Shown: positions 1 through 10,009 of the stretch, piece after piece | Numbering within the stretch: position 1 is the stretch's first letter | Layout of the letters: every line of letters starts with the position of its first letter | DNA from: Atkinsonella hypoxylon | Taxonomy: Eukaryota > Ascomycota > Sordariomycetes > Hypocreales > Clavicipitaceae | NCBI GenBank assembly: GCA_000729835.1 | Contig: JFHB01000023.1 | Location: forward strand, 205,907-269,906 | DNA: 64,000 nucleotides | Direction: 5' to 3' | Made by a program: the position numbers and the translations under genes | Notes under the pieces: model-generated | Told to the model about the DNA's origin: nothing | Seen by the model: the letters and a program-made list of their open reading frames with translations, nothing else | The model's database searches: none

Positions 1-105
1 ATGGCAGACGCAGCATCTCCGCTTGGATGTCGCGATATATCAAATGTGAATGTCCCAGGAGTGCTAGAGCAGCTATTCGCCAACGTCATGAAGGCGGACG
101 TCTAG
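1..105 (+). CDS. Possible 3' end of a gene cut by the window edge
   Basis: The first reading frame is open from base 1 to a TAG at 103-105, 34 codons ending in a plausible amphipathic tail (VLEQLFANVMKADV). The window begins with ATG, but this may be an internal Met because the sequence to the left is missing. No family is recognisable. It may equally be a chance open frame, so this is a low-confidence call. Confidence 0.22.
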   Translation: MADAASPLGCRDISNVNVPGVLEQLFANVMKADV

Positions 106-2367
106 TTAGTCAAGCATTGGACACAGGTCAGGTGGAGCGGAGCTTGTCTCCTCTGGGCAGCCAGACCCCACAGGGCCACTCACTCCCACTCCCTAGGGAA
201 GCGGCCCGGATTGGATGTCCCATTGAGACTTTTACTAATCCAGCGCCACCCTGAGGTAAAATGCTAACATGGGACGTACCGGGTGTTAAATACTACATGC
301 CTAGGTAGGTAGGTATTAATATTGCATGTATCTTCCGAGCACGAGTCAAAACAATGCCCCGTCCCTCCCCGAGGCATCATGTCTGAAACTTCTTCTAGTA
401 GGAGGCGCAGATCACAAATCTATCTACAGATAGCTTGCATGCTCGGTTGCCAGGGCAAGACGGCTCGAGATCTTGTTCTCAGCTGCGACCAGAACCTCGA
501 CAGTATACGTCTGACCGGATATGAACTCAATATAGCATTTGTGTAACGGATACCTGACACCAGACCGAGCAAAGTTGCTCTTTTTATTAGGCGGATAGTG
601 CTCCCGGCGGGTTGCCTGTTGATGAGTATTCTGACGATCATTCCGAGAAACTGACTGAGAATAGCCATGGCCTCGGTGTCAACACTAAATTGCGGCATTG
701 AGAGTAAGGTTTCACGATCGAGCAGGTAGAAGCAGCATAGCACAACCTTCAGCCGTGGGCCGTGCAACATATATCCTGTTGAGTTGCCATGCCATTCCTT
801 GCCTGGGGTCAGGAACCAGCGAGGCCTGGACCCCATCGATGCCTCCGAAACCTCGAGAGGACAAGGTTCGATCCGCTACTTCTCTTCCTCAAGGGAGGGC
901 ATATTGTGCCTATTCGTCGGGACGAATTCCAGGCATGACGGGGATCAAGCACAATGGAGTATGACCTTGAAATGGCTGATCCAGGTAGATTGTTCAATAT
1001 GATAATAGGGACTATAAAGTCCGGATGGATATTGATGCGGGGAACAAGTTTCCGCTGGGAACTGGAACAGATAGTGTGTGGCTTTGCGACTGGTCAACGA
1101 TGGACTGGTCAACGGGGGCTGATCGATGTACATATGCCATCCGCATCTTCCACTTTCCACCTTGCCACCGCCTTGGTCATCCCCCCTCTCCGTTCCAGGC
1201 GGCCGGCCCTTGCCTCTGGGAAAATTGGAAAAGCTCCAAAGCTTAAAGGTGGGATAGCGCCGGTTGGGAAGACTGCCAAATTGCTTGTGCTGCCAGTGAG
1301 ACGGAAGCTGGAGAGATGGGACGTGCGGATGCATAATGCGGCAAGCCGCACGATCTTCTCGACCTATATAAATCTGAGCTATTTGTTTCAGGTGGCGTTC
1401 GCCACGTGGTCAGACAAACTGTGCCGTCGGTAGCATGCGGATGAGCTACAAAAGAAAGGACTGAGGACATGGCTAACTCCATGTGGCCTTCATTGAGTCA
1501 TTGACAAACATCTCAACGAATGGCGTCTGAGGAAGTAAGTGTCTTGGCAACCGGAGATAGGAAAAAAAAAAAACCTGCATGGACGACGCAGCCAATTCAG
1601 AGTCAGAATACGCCTTGTCAATGGATCCGCATGCAAATCATACTGGGAATATTGGCTACCTGCCTGCGAGGAAAGCTTTTGAAGGGATCGACAGGCCAAC
1701 TAGAAAGAATTGCGGTAGAGGCATCGCAGCAAAAGCCGGGATGGCCTCGAGTTGATTCGTCGTCAACCGCCAGCTACCAGGGCCTTACGGCTGGACGGGA
1801 GAATCCAAGAACAGCAACTTGTCGATTTTGGGGCCGCGTCCAAGCGGCGTATCCTTCTCGAAGGAGTAAAAGAGGTAGCTTGTTGCTCCCCGGGGTCGTT
1901 GGCCAGGCCCGGCTGTTTGGTTGAATAGAGTTAGTTGCAGTTGCAGCAAGCGTCCGTATCGGATGAGTTGAGGCGGGGTAGTGGTGGGTACGTGCGCGAC
2001 CTTTTTCGGAGCCGGTGGGAATTGAGGCCTGGGACGACTGCAGGGCAGTTCCATTGGTTCCATTGCGGCCACGCAGCGGCCATAGTGGCAAAGCGCCACC
2101 AAGCATCTGTAATACCTCCCGAAGCTCAAGCTCCTACGATTCCGTCTCTCCGCTTCCCCGCATAGACCTGTCTAGACGGACAGAACCTACAAAGGCCCAC
2201 TGGTTCCTGGCTCAACTGCAATTCCTGCTCTTGATCTCGCATTCCTTATCTCTTATTTCGCATTCTCTCCGTCACGACCCCTCCGAAGTACACACCCTCG
2301 ACTTTAGTTGTCGAGTAGTAACCCGATCGTGTACCGACCGGTGACGACGAGCAAGCGAGCCGTCAAT
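106..2367. other. Intergenic region upstream of the aldehyde dehydrogenase
   Basis: I see no convincing gene here. The open frames present (for example 954-1433) have irregular composition, no recognisable motif and mutual overlap. The last 200 bases before the aldehyde dehydrogenase start are pyrimidine-rich (about 2210-2340), as is common in fungal core promoters. A short AGGTAGGTAGGT run lies near 302-313; the same motif recurs in other intergenic stretches of the window. Confidence 0.5.
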
Positions 2368-4187
2368 ATGTCTCTTACTGTCGAGCTAAAGACCCCCCTG
2401 ACGGGCCCTTACCAGCAACCTATTGGTCTGTGAGTATCACACGCTGAATCCAAGCTTTTCAACATCTGGCGAAGCAGGATGCGCTTTTTCTGGCCAGCAA
2501 TTGGCATGCTGATGCAACTTTTCTCTTTGAAAGCTTCATTAACAACGAATGGGTCGAGGGCGTTGACAAGAAGAAGTTTGAGGTCATCAATCCCACCACT
2601 GAGGAAGTCATCACATCTGTCTGCGAAGCCACCGAGAAGGACGTTGATGTCGCTGTTGCTGCTGCCCGAAAGGCATTCGAGACCACATGGAAGCAGGTCA
2701 CCCCTCAGCAACGTTCTCACTTCCTAATCAAGCTTGCCGATCTAGTTGAGAAGAACTCCGAGCTTCTCGCTGCCGTTGAAACTCTAGACAATGGGAAGTC
2801 TATTACCCTGGCCAGGGCTGACGTCAATTCCGTTGTTGCTTGCATCCGTTACTATGGTGGATGGGCAGACAAGATCGAGGGCAAAACTATCGACATTGCC
2901 CCGGACATGTTCCATTATACCCGCCCTGAGCCCGTGAGTCTTCGTGCGGGCCATGACCATACTGACACCCACAGTGCATAGAGAGAGACACTAATTGCGG
3001 CTGCATGAAATTTAGATTGGTGTTTGCGGTCAGATCATCCCGTGGAATTTCCCTCTTTTAATGGTTGCATGGAAGATCGGTCCCGCTTTGGCAACTGGTA
3101 ACACGATCGTGATGAAGACTGCTGAGCAGACGCCCCTCTCTGCCCTTGTATTTGCCCAATTTGTCAAGGAGGCCGGCTTCCCTCCCGGTGTTTTCAACCT
3201 TCTGTCTGGTTTCGGCAAGGTTGCTGGTGCAGCCATATCCTCTCACATGGACATTGACAAAGTTGCCTTTACTGGCTCTACTGTCGTTGGTCGCACTATC
3301 ATGAAGGCTGCTGCCTCATCAAACTTGAAGAAGGTCACACTTGAGCTTGGCGGCAAATCACCCAATATCGTCTTCAACGATGCCGACATTGAGCAGGCAA
3401 TTTCATGGGTCAACTTTGGTATTTACTACAATCATGGCCAGTGCTGCTGCGCTGGTACCCGCATCTTCGTCCAAGAAGGCATCTACGACAAATTCCTCGA
3501 GGCTTTCAAGAAGCGTGCTCAGCAGAACAAGCTTGGCGACCCCTTTGACGAAGATACCTTCCAAGGCCCCCAGGTCAGCCAGTTTCAGTACGATCGCATC
3601 ATGAGCTACATTAAGTCTGGAAAGGAAGAAGGTGCCGTCGTCGAGATTGGTGGTGAGCGCCACGGGGACAAAGGATACTTTATTCAGCCCACCATCTTCA
3701 GCAATGTCCATCATGATATGAAGATCATGCAAGAAGAAATCTTCGGCCCCGTCTGCTCCATTTCCAAGTTCAAGGACGAGGAGGAAGTGATCAAACTGGG
3801 TAACCAGACCAATTACGGTCTGGCTGCTGCCATTCACACCAAGGATCTTGGCACGACCATTCGTGTCAGCAACGCCCTGAAGGCTGGCACTGTTTGGGTC
3901 AACTGTAAGTTTTGTATCCCCTTGAAGCACTCAAACTCATCACTGACATTGCTCGTCTTGCCAGGCTACAACCTGCTTTCGCACCAACTGTACGTGACAC
4001 CCTTTCCCATTTCTATTTCTCGCCTCGTGAATGCTTTGACAAGGCAATTACTAACTTATCTGTTATCAGGCCATTCGGTGGTTACAAGGAGTCAGGTATC
4101 GGTCGTGAGCTGGGTGAGGCTGCATTGGCCAACTACACCCAGAGCAAGAGTGTTGCTGTGCGATTGGGCGGAACTATGTTCGGTTAA
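2368..4187 (+). CDS. aldA: NAD(P)+-dependent aldehyde dehydrogenase (AldA type)
   Basis: Oxidises aldehydes such as acetaldehyde to carboxylic acids with NAD(P)+; in filamentous fungi the AldA class serves ethanol and threonine use in the cytosol. I read five exons: 2368-2429, 2534-2933, 3016-3904, 3965-3989 (a 25-nt micro-exon) and 4070-4187. These join in frame to 497 aa, the usual length of the family. Visible hallmarks are the cofactor-site run IPWNFPL, GSTxxG (FTGSTVVG), the general-base Glu in ELGGKSPN (about E264), the catalytic Cys triplet GQCCCAG (middle Cys about 298) and the C-terminal PFGGYKESGIGRE. The ATG is preceded by a pyrimidine-rich leader. The gene looks intact. The family assignment is firm; the exact substrate is inferred. 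Confidence 0.95.
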
Positions 4188-5524
4188 GCAGGGTAGTGTA
4201 ATAATGAATGTCAATGAACACGCGAGAAATATTGAGCTATATTACGGATCGTCTCACATTGGGAATGGAGACAATATAAAACGTGTAAAGGATATTGCTC
4301 ATCATGATGAAATCGAATGACATGCAAGTTTTTTTTGCTTGCTACGGTGAAGGAAGTTTGGGTGTTGACAGGTGCAACGTGAGACAGCAGCGCTGAGCCG
4401 CTCGTTTAGGCATACACGAGTCCTCCGAAGACAAGGTTGTAGTAGCTGCAGCGACAAGAGGAGGCATTGTCTAAGAAGTCAGTTATAGTAGCCGCCTCTG
4501 CGGGCCACAGCTCCCTTGTCTGTGTCCATGAGGACCTCCAGGGCCGGACTTACCCACGTAAATTTGCGGAGGGGTTGCTAGCAAAACACGACACTGGGTC
4601 TGAAACGGTCAGGCCGATGGGGACATTCGCCCAAGGACACGTAAATAATGCACCGGAGCTTTCAAATAACGCACTTGACCTAACCGAAAGTAGAATGGTC
4701 CCCGCACACCTATTCTTAGTATGGGAGTACTTCCGATGTTTCTGTTTAAGCTACCTAGGTACTTGGCTGTTTTTCGCTGCAATAGCTGCAGCAGTAGCCT
4801 TATAACCCTTTAAGAAATAGCTTTAATTAAAAATAATTACTATATATCACTAGCAATAGCTATTGCCTCTCTCTTGCGAAAGAAAGACCTTAAAAAACCG
4901 CACTTTAGGCGCTGTTACGGGATAAATTGGTCTACGGAATATAGTCTTATGTAATAGGTTGTGTAGTAGGGTTGCGCAGCGGGGCTGTAAGGTGGAGTCT
5001 CATGGATAGAACACCTAGCTGCAAGCTAATCCGTCTTCAATCATTCATTAACCTTATAAACATATTATCTATAAACAGCAGCACCAGGCAACAAGCCAGG
5101 ATTCACCCACAACCCACCGTTTAGTCCGTAACAGGCGCTGTTGCACACACTTGCTGATATAAAGGGCGTCATAGCACAAAGAGAAACATCAAGGGTACTT
5201 TTAGATGTGGATCGCACTGAAAGTGACCAACCTCGATTTGGTTAGGTCCAGTGCGTTATTTGCGTGTCCCGCACATTGGGCAGGCCCCAAATGGCGGTGA
5301 GTGACGAAGTTTCGAACCTTGCGGCTGCTCCCGGACAAGTCTCCTCTTCGAGCCAACAGCACGACTGGCTAGGTTATTGCCAGTTGGTCTTGCCATCAAG
5401 CTCACTCACTACATTGGTCCAAATAGCGCCGTTGTTGCACATATGGGCTATTTGTTGGGTCGCGACTCCAAAATTCCACTTCATCTTTTTCTCCCGTAAA
5501 CATAAAACACCGCACGCCGCCAAC
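4188..5524. other. Intergenic region, partly AT-rich
   Basis: I see no supportable gene. A frame at 4467-4805 has no recognisable motif. From about 4800 to 5080 the sequence becomes AT-rich with many TA steps, like decayed repeat DNA. A frame continuous with the next gene runs upstream to about 5264, but it begins at a GTG and its residues do not resemble the start of the downstream protein, so I treat it as leader. Confidence 0.45.
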
Positions 5525-6982
5525 ATGGTGCATACACGAGCACAAAAGTCAGCGAAGCAACTTCGGCGAAATCGACGAAGCAAACCATTATCTCAGTCTG
5601 GTTTATCTCAGTCTGGGACCAAATCTGATGAACAACCAACGCGCCCACACTCAAAACGGCGGTGTCAAGACGATCTAGGCTCGATTTCCCGAGCTTGCAA
5701 GCAACCCTGTCTAGAACATTCATCGACGGCCGAGGCAGCTCTCGAGAGTATCGACCCTATCGAATTCTGGATCGCAAAAAACAAGTGGCCAGACACATTC
5801 CAGAGGTTCGATCCAAAGATGCGGCGTCTTGTCCTTACAAGATCTACTACCTCCTTGGGGAGCCGAAAGCGCCTTCAGCCCGGATCGGCAGGTTCCACGG
5901 ACCCTAGCGATCAACGACAGCGGGATGAGAAAAGTGTTTCTTACACCGACATACGCTACACAAAACGCCTCGAGGAACAGATGTCCTTCATGTGCCCATC
6001 TCCGCTTGGTGTGACAGACGATTGCAAATCCCTTTGTCGAGACCTCTTCTTGTATGAACAACCACTTCCCGTGTATTCGTTATTCAATGACAGTACATTC
6101 GAGATAGGACGTCGCAAGGTCGAAGGCCGGAATAAAACCAGAGTTCGGCAAGACATACGGCCCGAACTAGTTCCGTCAATAGAAAGGCTAGCCACGGACG
6201 GCGCAAGACACCTTGAGTGTCTGATCGAAACCATGGATGAAGCCTGGTCGAACTGCATCCCGCTGACAAGTAAGCGGCCACAGCCAGACTATGCAGTAGG
6301 CTTTCAGAGTAATGCCTTTAGTGAGACCCAGCAAGGCAAGCTACGACCTTTTGTCGGCGACTTCATTGCAGGAGAAGCGTCTTATTTTATGGCGACTTAT
6401 TTAATGTATTTTCCCTTTCTCACCTGCGAGGTGAAATGCGGTGCTGCAGCCCTGGACATTGCAGATAGGCAAAATGCTCACAGCGCTACCGTGGCTGCAC
6501 GTGGTGTCGTTGAGCTCTATCGCCTCGTCAACCGAGAGACGGAACTAGATCGGCAGATCTTGGCTTTTTCATTCTCGCATGACCATCAATCGATGCGAAT
6601 CTATGGGCATTACCCTGAGTTTGGGAACGGGAAACTAAAGTATTTCCGCCACAAAATCCGGAGCTTCGACTTCACAGAGCTCGATGGTCGTGATAAGTGG
6701 ACATCTCGAACATTTGTGCTAAATCTTCTTGAAAGATGGATGCCGCAGCATTTGCAAAGGATTTGCTCCGCTATTGACGCACTCCCACTCAATCTGAGCT
6801 TCGCAGGATCTCCGCTTCTTGAGTCGAGCCTATCCCAGCAACGCGAAAATTCTTTGGACTTGAACGGACCTGACGAGCCTGACGATATAAAGAGACAAGA
6901 ACTCACCCCTAGTACCTTGTGCACTAGCTCAGAAGACCAACAAGCCAAACGGATTAGGCGCCAGCCTAATGGTGGTGCATGA
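5525..6982 (+). CDS. PD-(D/E)XK nuclease-like protein of a fungal-specific family
   Basis: A 485-aa single-exon protein. The N-terminus is Arg/Lys/Ser-rich (MVHTRAQ..., then about 70 basic residues), suggesting a nuclear protein. The middle part (about residues 200-420) resembles the fungal domain annotated as PD-(D/E)XK nuclease-like or DUF7924. It includes a hydrophobic strand followed by CEVKCG, with E302 and K304 fitting the E-x-K half of the nuclease motif. The helix DRQNAHSATVAARGVVELYR follows. The C-terminal 70 residues are polar and probably disordered. I chose the ATG at 5525 because homologues I know of start with a similar MV-R/H-T-R run. Such genes are often lineage-specific and sit in variable regions; here a repeat island follows directly. 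Whether it cuts DNA is unknown. Confidence 0.72.
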   Translation: MVHTRAQKSAKQLRRNRRSKPLSQSGLSQSGTKSDEQPTRPHSKRRCQDDLGSISRACKQPCLEHSSTAEAALESIDPIEFWIAKNKWPDTFQRFDPKMRRLVLTRSTTSLGSRKRLQPGSAGSTDPSDQRQRDEKSVSYTDIRYTKRLEEQMSFMCPSPLGVTDDCKSLCRDLFLYEQPLPVYSLFNDSTFEIGRRKVEGRNKTRVRQDIRPELVPSIERLATDGARHLECLIETMDEAWSNCIPLTSKRPQPDYAVGFQSNAFSETQQGKLRPFVGDFIAGEASYFMATYLMYFPFLTCEVKCGAAALDIADRQNAHSATVAARGVVELYRLVNRETELDRQILAFSFSHDHQSMRIYGHYPEFGNGKLKYFRHKIRSFDFTELDGRDKWTSRTFVLNLLERWMPQHLQRICSAIDALPLNLSFAGSPLLESSLSQQRENSLDLNGPDEPDDIKRQELTPSTLCTSSEDQQAKRIRRQPNGGA

Positions 6983-6991
6983 ACATCATTT

Positions 6992-7020
6992 GGACCCCGT
7001 GGCGCAGTGGTTAAGCGCTA
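6992..7020 (+). repeat. tRNA-like fragment (A-box only)
   Basis: The run GTGGCGCAGTGGTTAAGCGC reads like the 5' part and D-arm of a eukaryotic tRNA, with the polymerase III A-box pattern TGGC..AGTGG. I cannot find a matching T-arm (GGTTCGAnnCC) or acceptor 3' half within the next 100 bases, so it is not a complete tRNA. It could be a tRNA relic or the head of a tRNA-derived SINE. Confidence 0.3.
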
Positions 7021-7370
7021 GGGTGGCCCACTTATGTAGGCTACATAGGCCCTGGCTACCTACCTAAGGTAGTTAAGGAGATGTAGGGAACTAGTACGAA
7101 AGTTGTTAGAAGAGTAGCTGGAAGGTGCTAGAAGCTAGCAGAAGGTTGGATGTATTTAGGTAGCATGGGAGGTAACCTAGCAAGGTTTTCCTCCTGTGGA
7201 TAAGGCGCAGAGGTACTAGTCAACTAGCGTATCTGAATAGCTACTGGTACCTATGCTAGCCGCCAGCCTAGGGCCTTATAGGTGCTAAATAGTTGCTGCC
7301 TGCACTACCATGATATTGATACCTTAGGTACCTACTTAGGTAAGCTATTCTGAAATTGAGGTGATATTGA

Positions 7371-7412
7371 CTATGCGCTCACCAGGGCACGATATCCTTC
7401 ATAGCACGTGAT
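7371..7412 (-). repeat. Third, inverted copy of the LTR-like repeat
   Basis: Read on the minus strand, this stretch matches the start of the repeat at 8355-8494: CACGTGAT, then GAAGGATAT, then GCCCT and a GCGCATAG-like run. It is shorter and diverged. Its presence shows that the repeat unit is interspersed and not a simple duplication. Confidence 0.4.
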
Positions 7413-7575
7413 ATGTCGCTTGTGGGCACGTGTTGCCCGAGATCCCGATATGAATCACCTGCGCGACCGGAAGAATCACGTGATAAATCACGTGCTGACC
7501 GCGACCATCCGACTGACACGTGACAGTTCTAGGCAACATTGAAGTCTTTCACTAGGGATCCCTTAATAAGCTGTA

Positions 7576-8266
7576 CAATATAACTAACCCCTGTATGATT
7601 TTGCAGAGATACATGCCCACTTTATACGGCTGGCAGGTTCCTCTCTAACAGCTGCAATCGGCCGGCCAGATAGGTCCAGGCTAGGCGCTAAACTCCAAGG
7701 AACTCGCGTGTTAAGCGTATACAGCGAGCAGGCTGACCATTTTAAGCAGGGACAGCGTCGCGGGCGATTGAACGCCCTTGGTCGGCGAGTTGCTGCATCC
7801 TGAGAAAGTAATGGCGCAGGCGTGGGTGCCGGGCACAGAGGCGCGGATCCTAATCGCAACCTCGATGCCCACGAATGCACGGAAGACGTGTGCATCCCGT
7901 GCAGAAACGAGCTTCGAACCAGAAGCTGTTAGGGAGGCACACGGCGGATATACAGGATATTAAATGCCACTAAAAGATATGTTCCTTTTTATGTAATTTT
8001 ACCATCACTCCTAGCACTACATTATAACACATGCATTTCCGAGCTAACCGTTGATAGGCTCCTTCACCTCTGTTAAGTCACCAATGCAAAATTAAAGAGT
8101 TTTCTTCAATTTTGCATTGGTGGCTTAATAGAGGGCAAGGAGTCTATCAATAGACAGCTCGGGAAGGCGTAGGTTAGAGTGTGGAAGCTAGAAGTAACTT
8201 TTAAGGGCAGGAAAATTAAAGAGGGGCTTGTATCTCTGCAAAATCATACAGGGGTTAACTATATTG
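7576..8266. mobile_element. Non-autonomous Tc1/mariner- or Fot1-like element with 38-bp inverted ends
   Basis: The ends 7576-7613 and 8229-8266 are inverted copies, 38 bp each, differing only at two adjacent bases, both transitions. Both ends abut a TA dinucleotide (7574-7575 and 8267-8268), the target duplication of Tc1/mariner-class transposons. The 691-bp body has no transposase frame; the open frames inside carry no recognisable motif. A second, nested inverted repeat lies within it (about 8036-8170). I call it a MITE-like deletion derivative mobilised in trans by a Tc1/mariner (Fot1/pogo) transposase. Absence of a parent element in this window leaves the family assignment open. Confidence 0.65.
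8036..8170. repeat. Nested foldback (hairpin) inside the TA-flanked element
   Basis: The left half (about 8036-8106) and right half (about 8110-8170) are complementary in blocks. CACCAATGCAAAATT pairs with AATTTTGCATTGGTG around a short loop, and further out the GATAGGCTCCTT block pairs with AAGGAGTCTATC and CCGAGCT with AGCTCGG. Differences between arms are mostly transitions. It may be a second small element inserted in the first, or part of the same MITE fold. Confidence 0.5.
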
Positions 8267-8354
8267 TATTGTATGATGGAGTGCAGTTCTTATCGGCACT
8301 ATCACAGTCGGTGATTGTGTCATGGATGCACATGTAACACGTCACGTGCCCATG

Positions 8355-8494
8355 CACGTGATGGGAAGGATATCCTGCCCTTGTTGGCGCACAATAGTTG
8401 CTCTGGTTTTTCTCTCCTCTGTATCTTCGTTGTTCACAGTCAATCTACATCAATTGCAGCCTTCGAACCTAATCCATTAAATCGTGCTATAACA
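8355..8494 (+). repeat. LTR-like direct repeat, left copy
   Basis: This about 140-bp stretch is repeated in the same orientation at 9873-10009. Shared blocks in order are CACGTGAT/CACGTAAT, GGAAGGATAT/GGGAGGATAT, TGCCCTTGT, CACAATA, a CT-rich tract, TTCGAACCT, GATCCAT-like and AATCGTGC...AACA. The spacing and divergence fit old long terminal repeats or two solo repeats. No clear primer-binding site follows. Confidence 0.45.
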
Positions 8495-9872
8495 TTACAA
8501 TAATGATTTACACTCTAAATCTTTTTACGTCAAGGACGACTTAATTATCCCACCTATTTTCGCGTTACATTCGAAAAAAATAGTGGCGCTACGGCCTGCA
8601 TCCTAGTACAACAAGAGAAAAAAAACAACAGTTATGCAAGGAAAACCCTTGCAATAGCCCGTGATACCTTGCTGGGGCCCAAGCCCCGAATCACGTATGT
8701 GGCTGGCCCTCCGACTATCCCCCCCATGGAAGGGGCGACACCACAGGGCCCAATGGACCTCTCTACGTGCCATCTCGGTACGCAAATCTCTTCCTTTCTT
8801 ATCTAGAGAACGACTGTCGCTTTTGTAAGAGCGATTGCTTGGCTGGTTGCGGCGATGGTAGCTGCTTGGTTTACCTAGAGGACAGTCTAGAGCGCCGTCG
8901 CCAGGCGTAGCGAGGAAGCGGAGAAGCATGAATGGGACAAGGCAAAGCGCAAGGAGGAAGCTCAGAAGCATAAGCGGGATAATAAGATATAGTGCGAGGA
9001 GGAAGCTCAGAAGCATAAGCGGGATAATTAGATAAAGCGAGAGGAGGAAGCTCGCGTGGCTTATGTGCACTCCCGAACAAAGGGCATTGCCCGCAGACAC
9101 CTACCTGGACGCCACTCGTGATAGAAAAGACCTACGACAATCTTAAACACCTTAATTCTATCTTCCTACACCCTAACCGTTAGAGGAAAGCGCGCTAGAA
9201 GTCTAACAATATAAGGATAAATACTAGAGGCTTGTATAGATTTAAGACCTAATTATTTAAGGCTGCTTAGATTAAAGCGATGAACAAGAGCGTTGCTTAA
9301 AGAAGAATTCTTTAAGAAGCTGCTAGAGGCTTAGCGCGCTAGATTAGCCTCTATCTACAGTGGGTTGTATATAATTTGTCGACCCGAAGCCAATCCCCAA
9401 TTGACCCTGCAGGCCCACACGTAATTAGGATCGCAACGGAGTCGCGCGTGCCTATAGTCAACGCAAGCTGGTTCGGTGAGTTGAGATTTTGTCAGAAAAT
9501 GTTGTCGGTCGATAGCGCGCGCGAAGATTAAACAGTTTCATGTGATGAGAAACAATTGTTAAGTTAATGTTAATGGTTCTAATACGCCCTTTATAAGTGT
9601 CAATAAGTATTAAAGCTTCAAATAGTCTCAAAAGTGTCAAGATTCAAAGAGTCAGTGCACACACATAACAATGCGACAACAAGGTCAATTTATCAAAGAA
9701 GCCAGCAGGAGCTGCTTGCGCTGCTTGCTTGTGCTGCTTTGCTTGCCTGTCGACGAAGTATCTACTTTTGCGGGAAATGCATGTTCTTATAGTAATTTTC
9801 CTCGCAGCACTCCCTGTCCGTCCCAATCAGACTGACTGCACGGGGGTCAATTCCCCGCGACAAAATGCCTAG
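8495..9872. other. Decayed mobile-element interior between the LTR-like repeats
   Basis: No intact gene is present. The plus strand holds interrupted coding-like sequence full of TAG/TAA codons. It includes a charged tandem stretch at 8950-9058 whose units of 45 bp would read as E-E-A-Q-K-H-K-R type heptads. From 9120 to 9370 it is AT-rich with many stops. This pattern fits a retroelement or transposase gene destroyed by point mutation. I cannot name the family. Confidence 0.4.
8951..9058 (+). repeat. 45-bp tandem repeat, about 2.4 units
   Basis: The block GGAGGAAGCTCAGAAGCATA starts at about 8952 and again 45 bases later, and a third partial copy (GGAGGAAGCTC) begins 45 bases after that. 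The first two units agree for about 31 bases and then differ at the 3' side. It looks like a former coding repeat for a charged, helical segment. Confidence 0.6.
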
Positions 9873-10009
9873 TCACGTAATAGGGAGGATATTGTGCCCT
9901 TGTAGACACACAATAACTAGTTAAGTTGCTCTTGTTTTATTCCCCCCTCTTCATCTTTCGTTCGTAGTTCGTAGTTCGAACCTGATCCATGGAATCGTGC
10001 CGTGAACAG
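9873..10009 (+). repeat. LTR-like direct repeat, right copy
   Basis: This is the partner of 8355-8494 in the same orientation. It carries a local triplication of the TTCGTAG type (about 9958-9978) that the left copy lacks. The two copies are too diverged for a recent insertion. Confidence 0.45.

Larger units (their letters stand above)
6983..7573. other. Repeat-rich spacer downstream of the nuclease-like gene
   Basis: No gene is seen. It contains a tRNA-like A-box fragment (6992-7020), CTACCTACCTAAGGTA-type short palindromes (about 7058-7073 and 7323-7340), a minus-strand copy of the LTR-like sequence (about 7371-7412), and five CACGTG or CACGTG-like E-box cores between 7405 and 7525. It looks like decayed mobile-element DNA. 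Confidence 0.45.

Noticed and set aside
954..1433. Open frame of 159 codons on the plus strand
   Set aside because: It overlaps other frames on both strands and has no domain, codon bias or splice context; likely chance.
5264..5524. Upstream extension of the nuclease-like protein
   Set aside because: It starts at a GTG; an internal ATG at 5291 exists, but the residues are unlike the start of this family, so 5525 was preferred.
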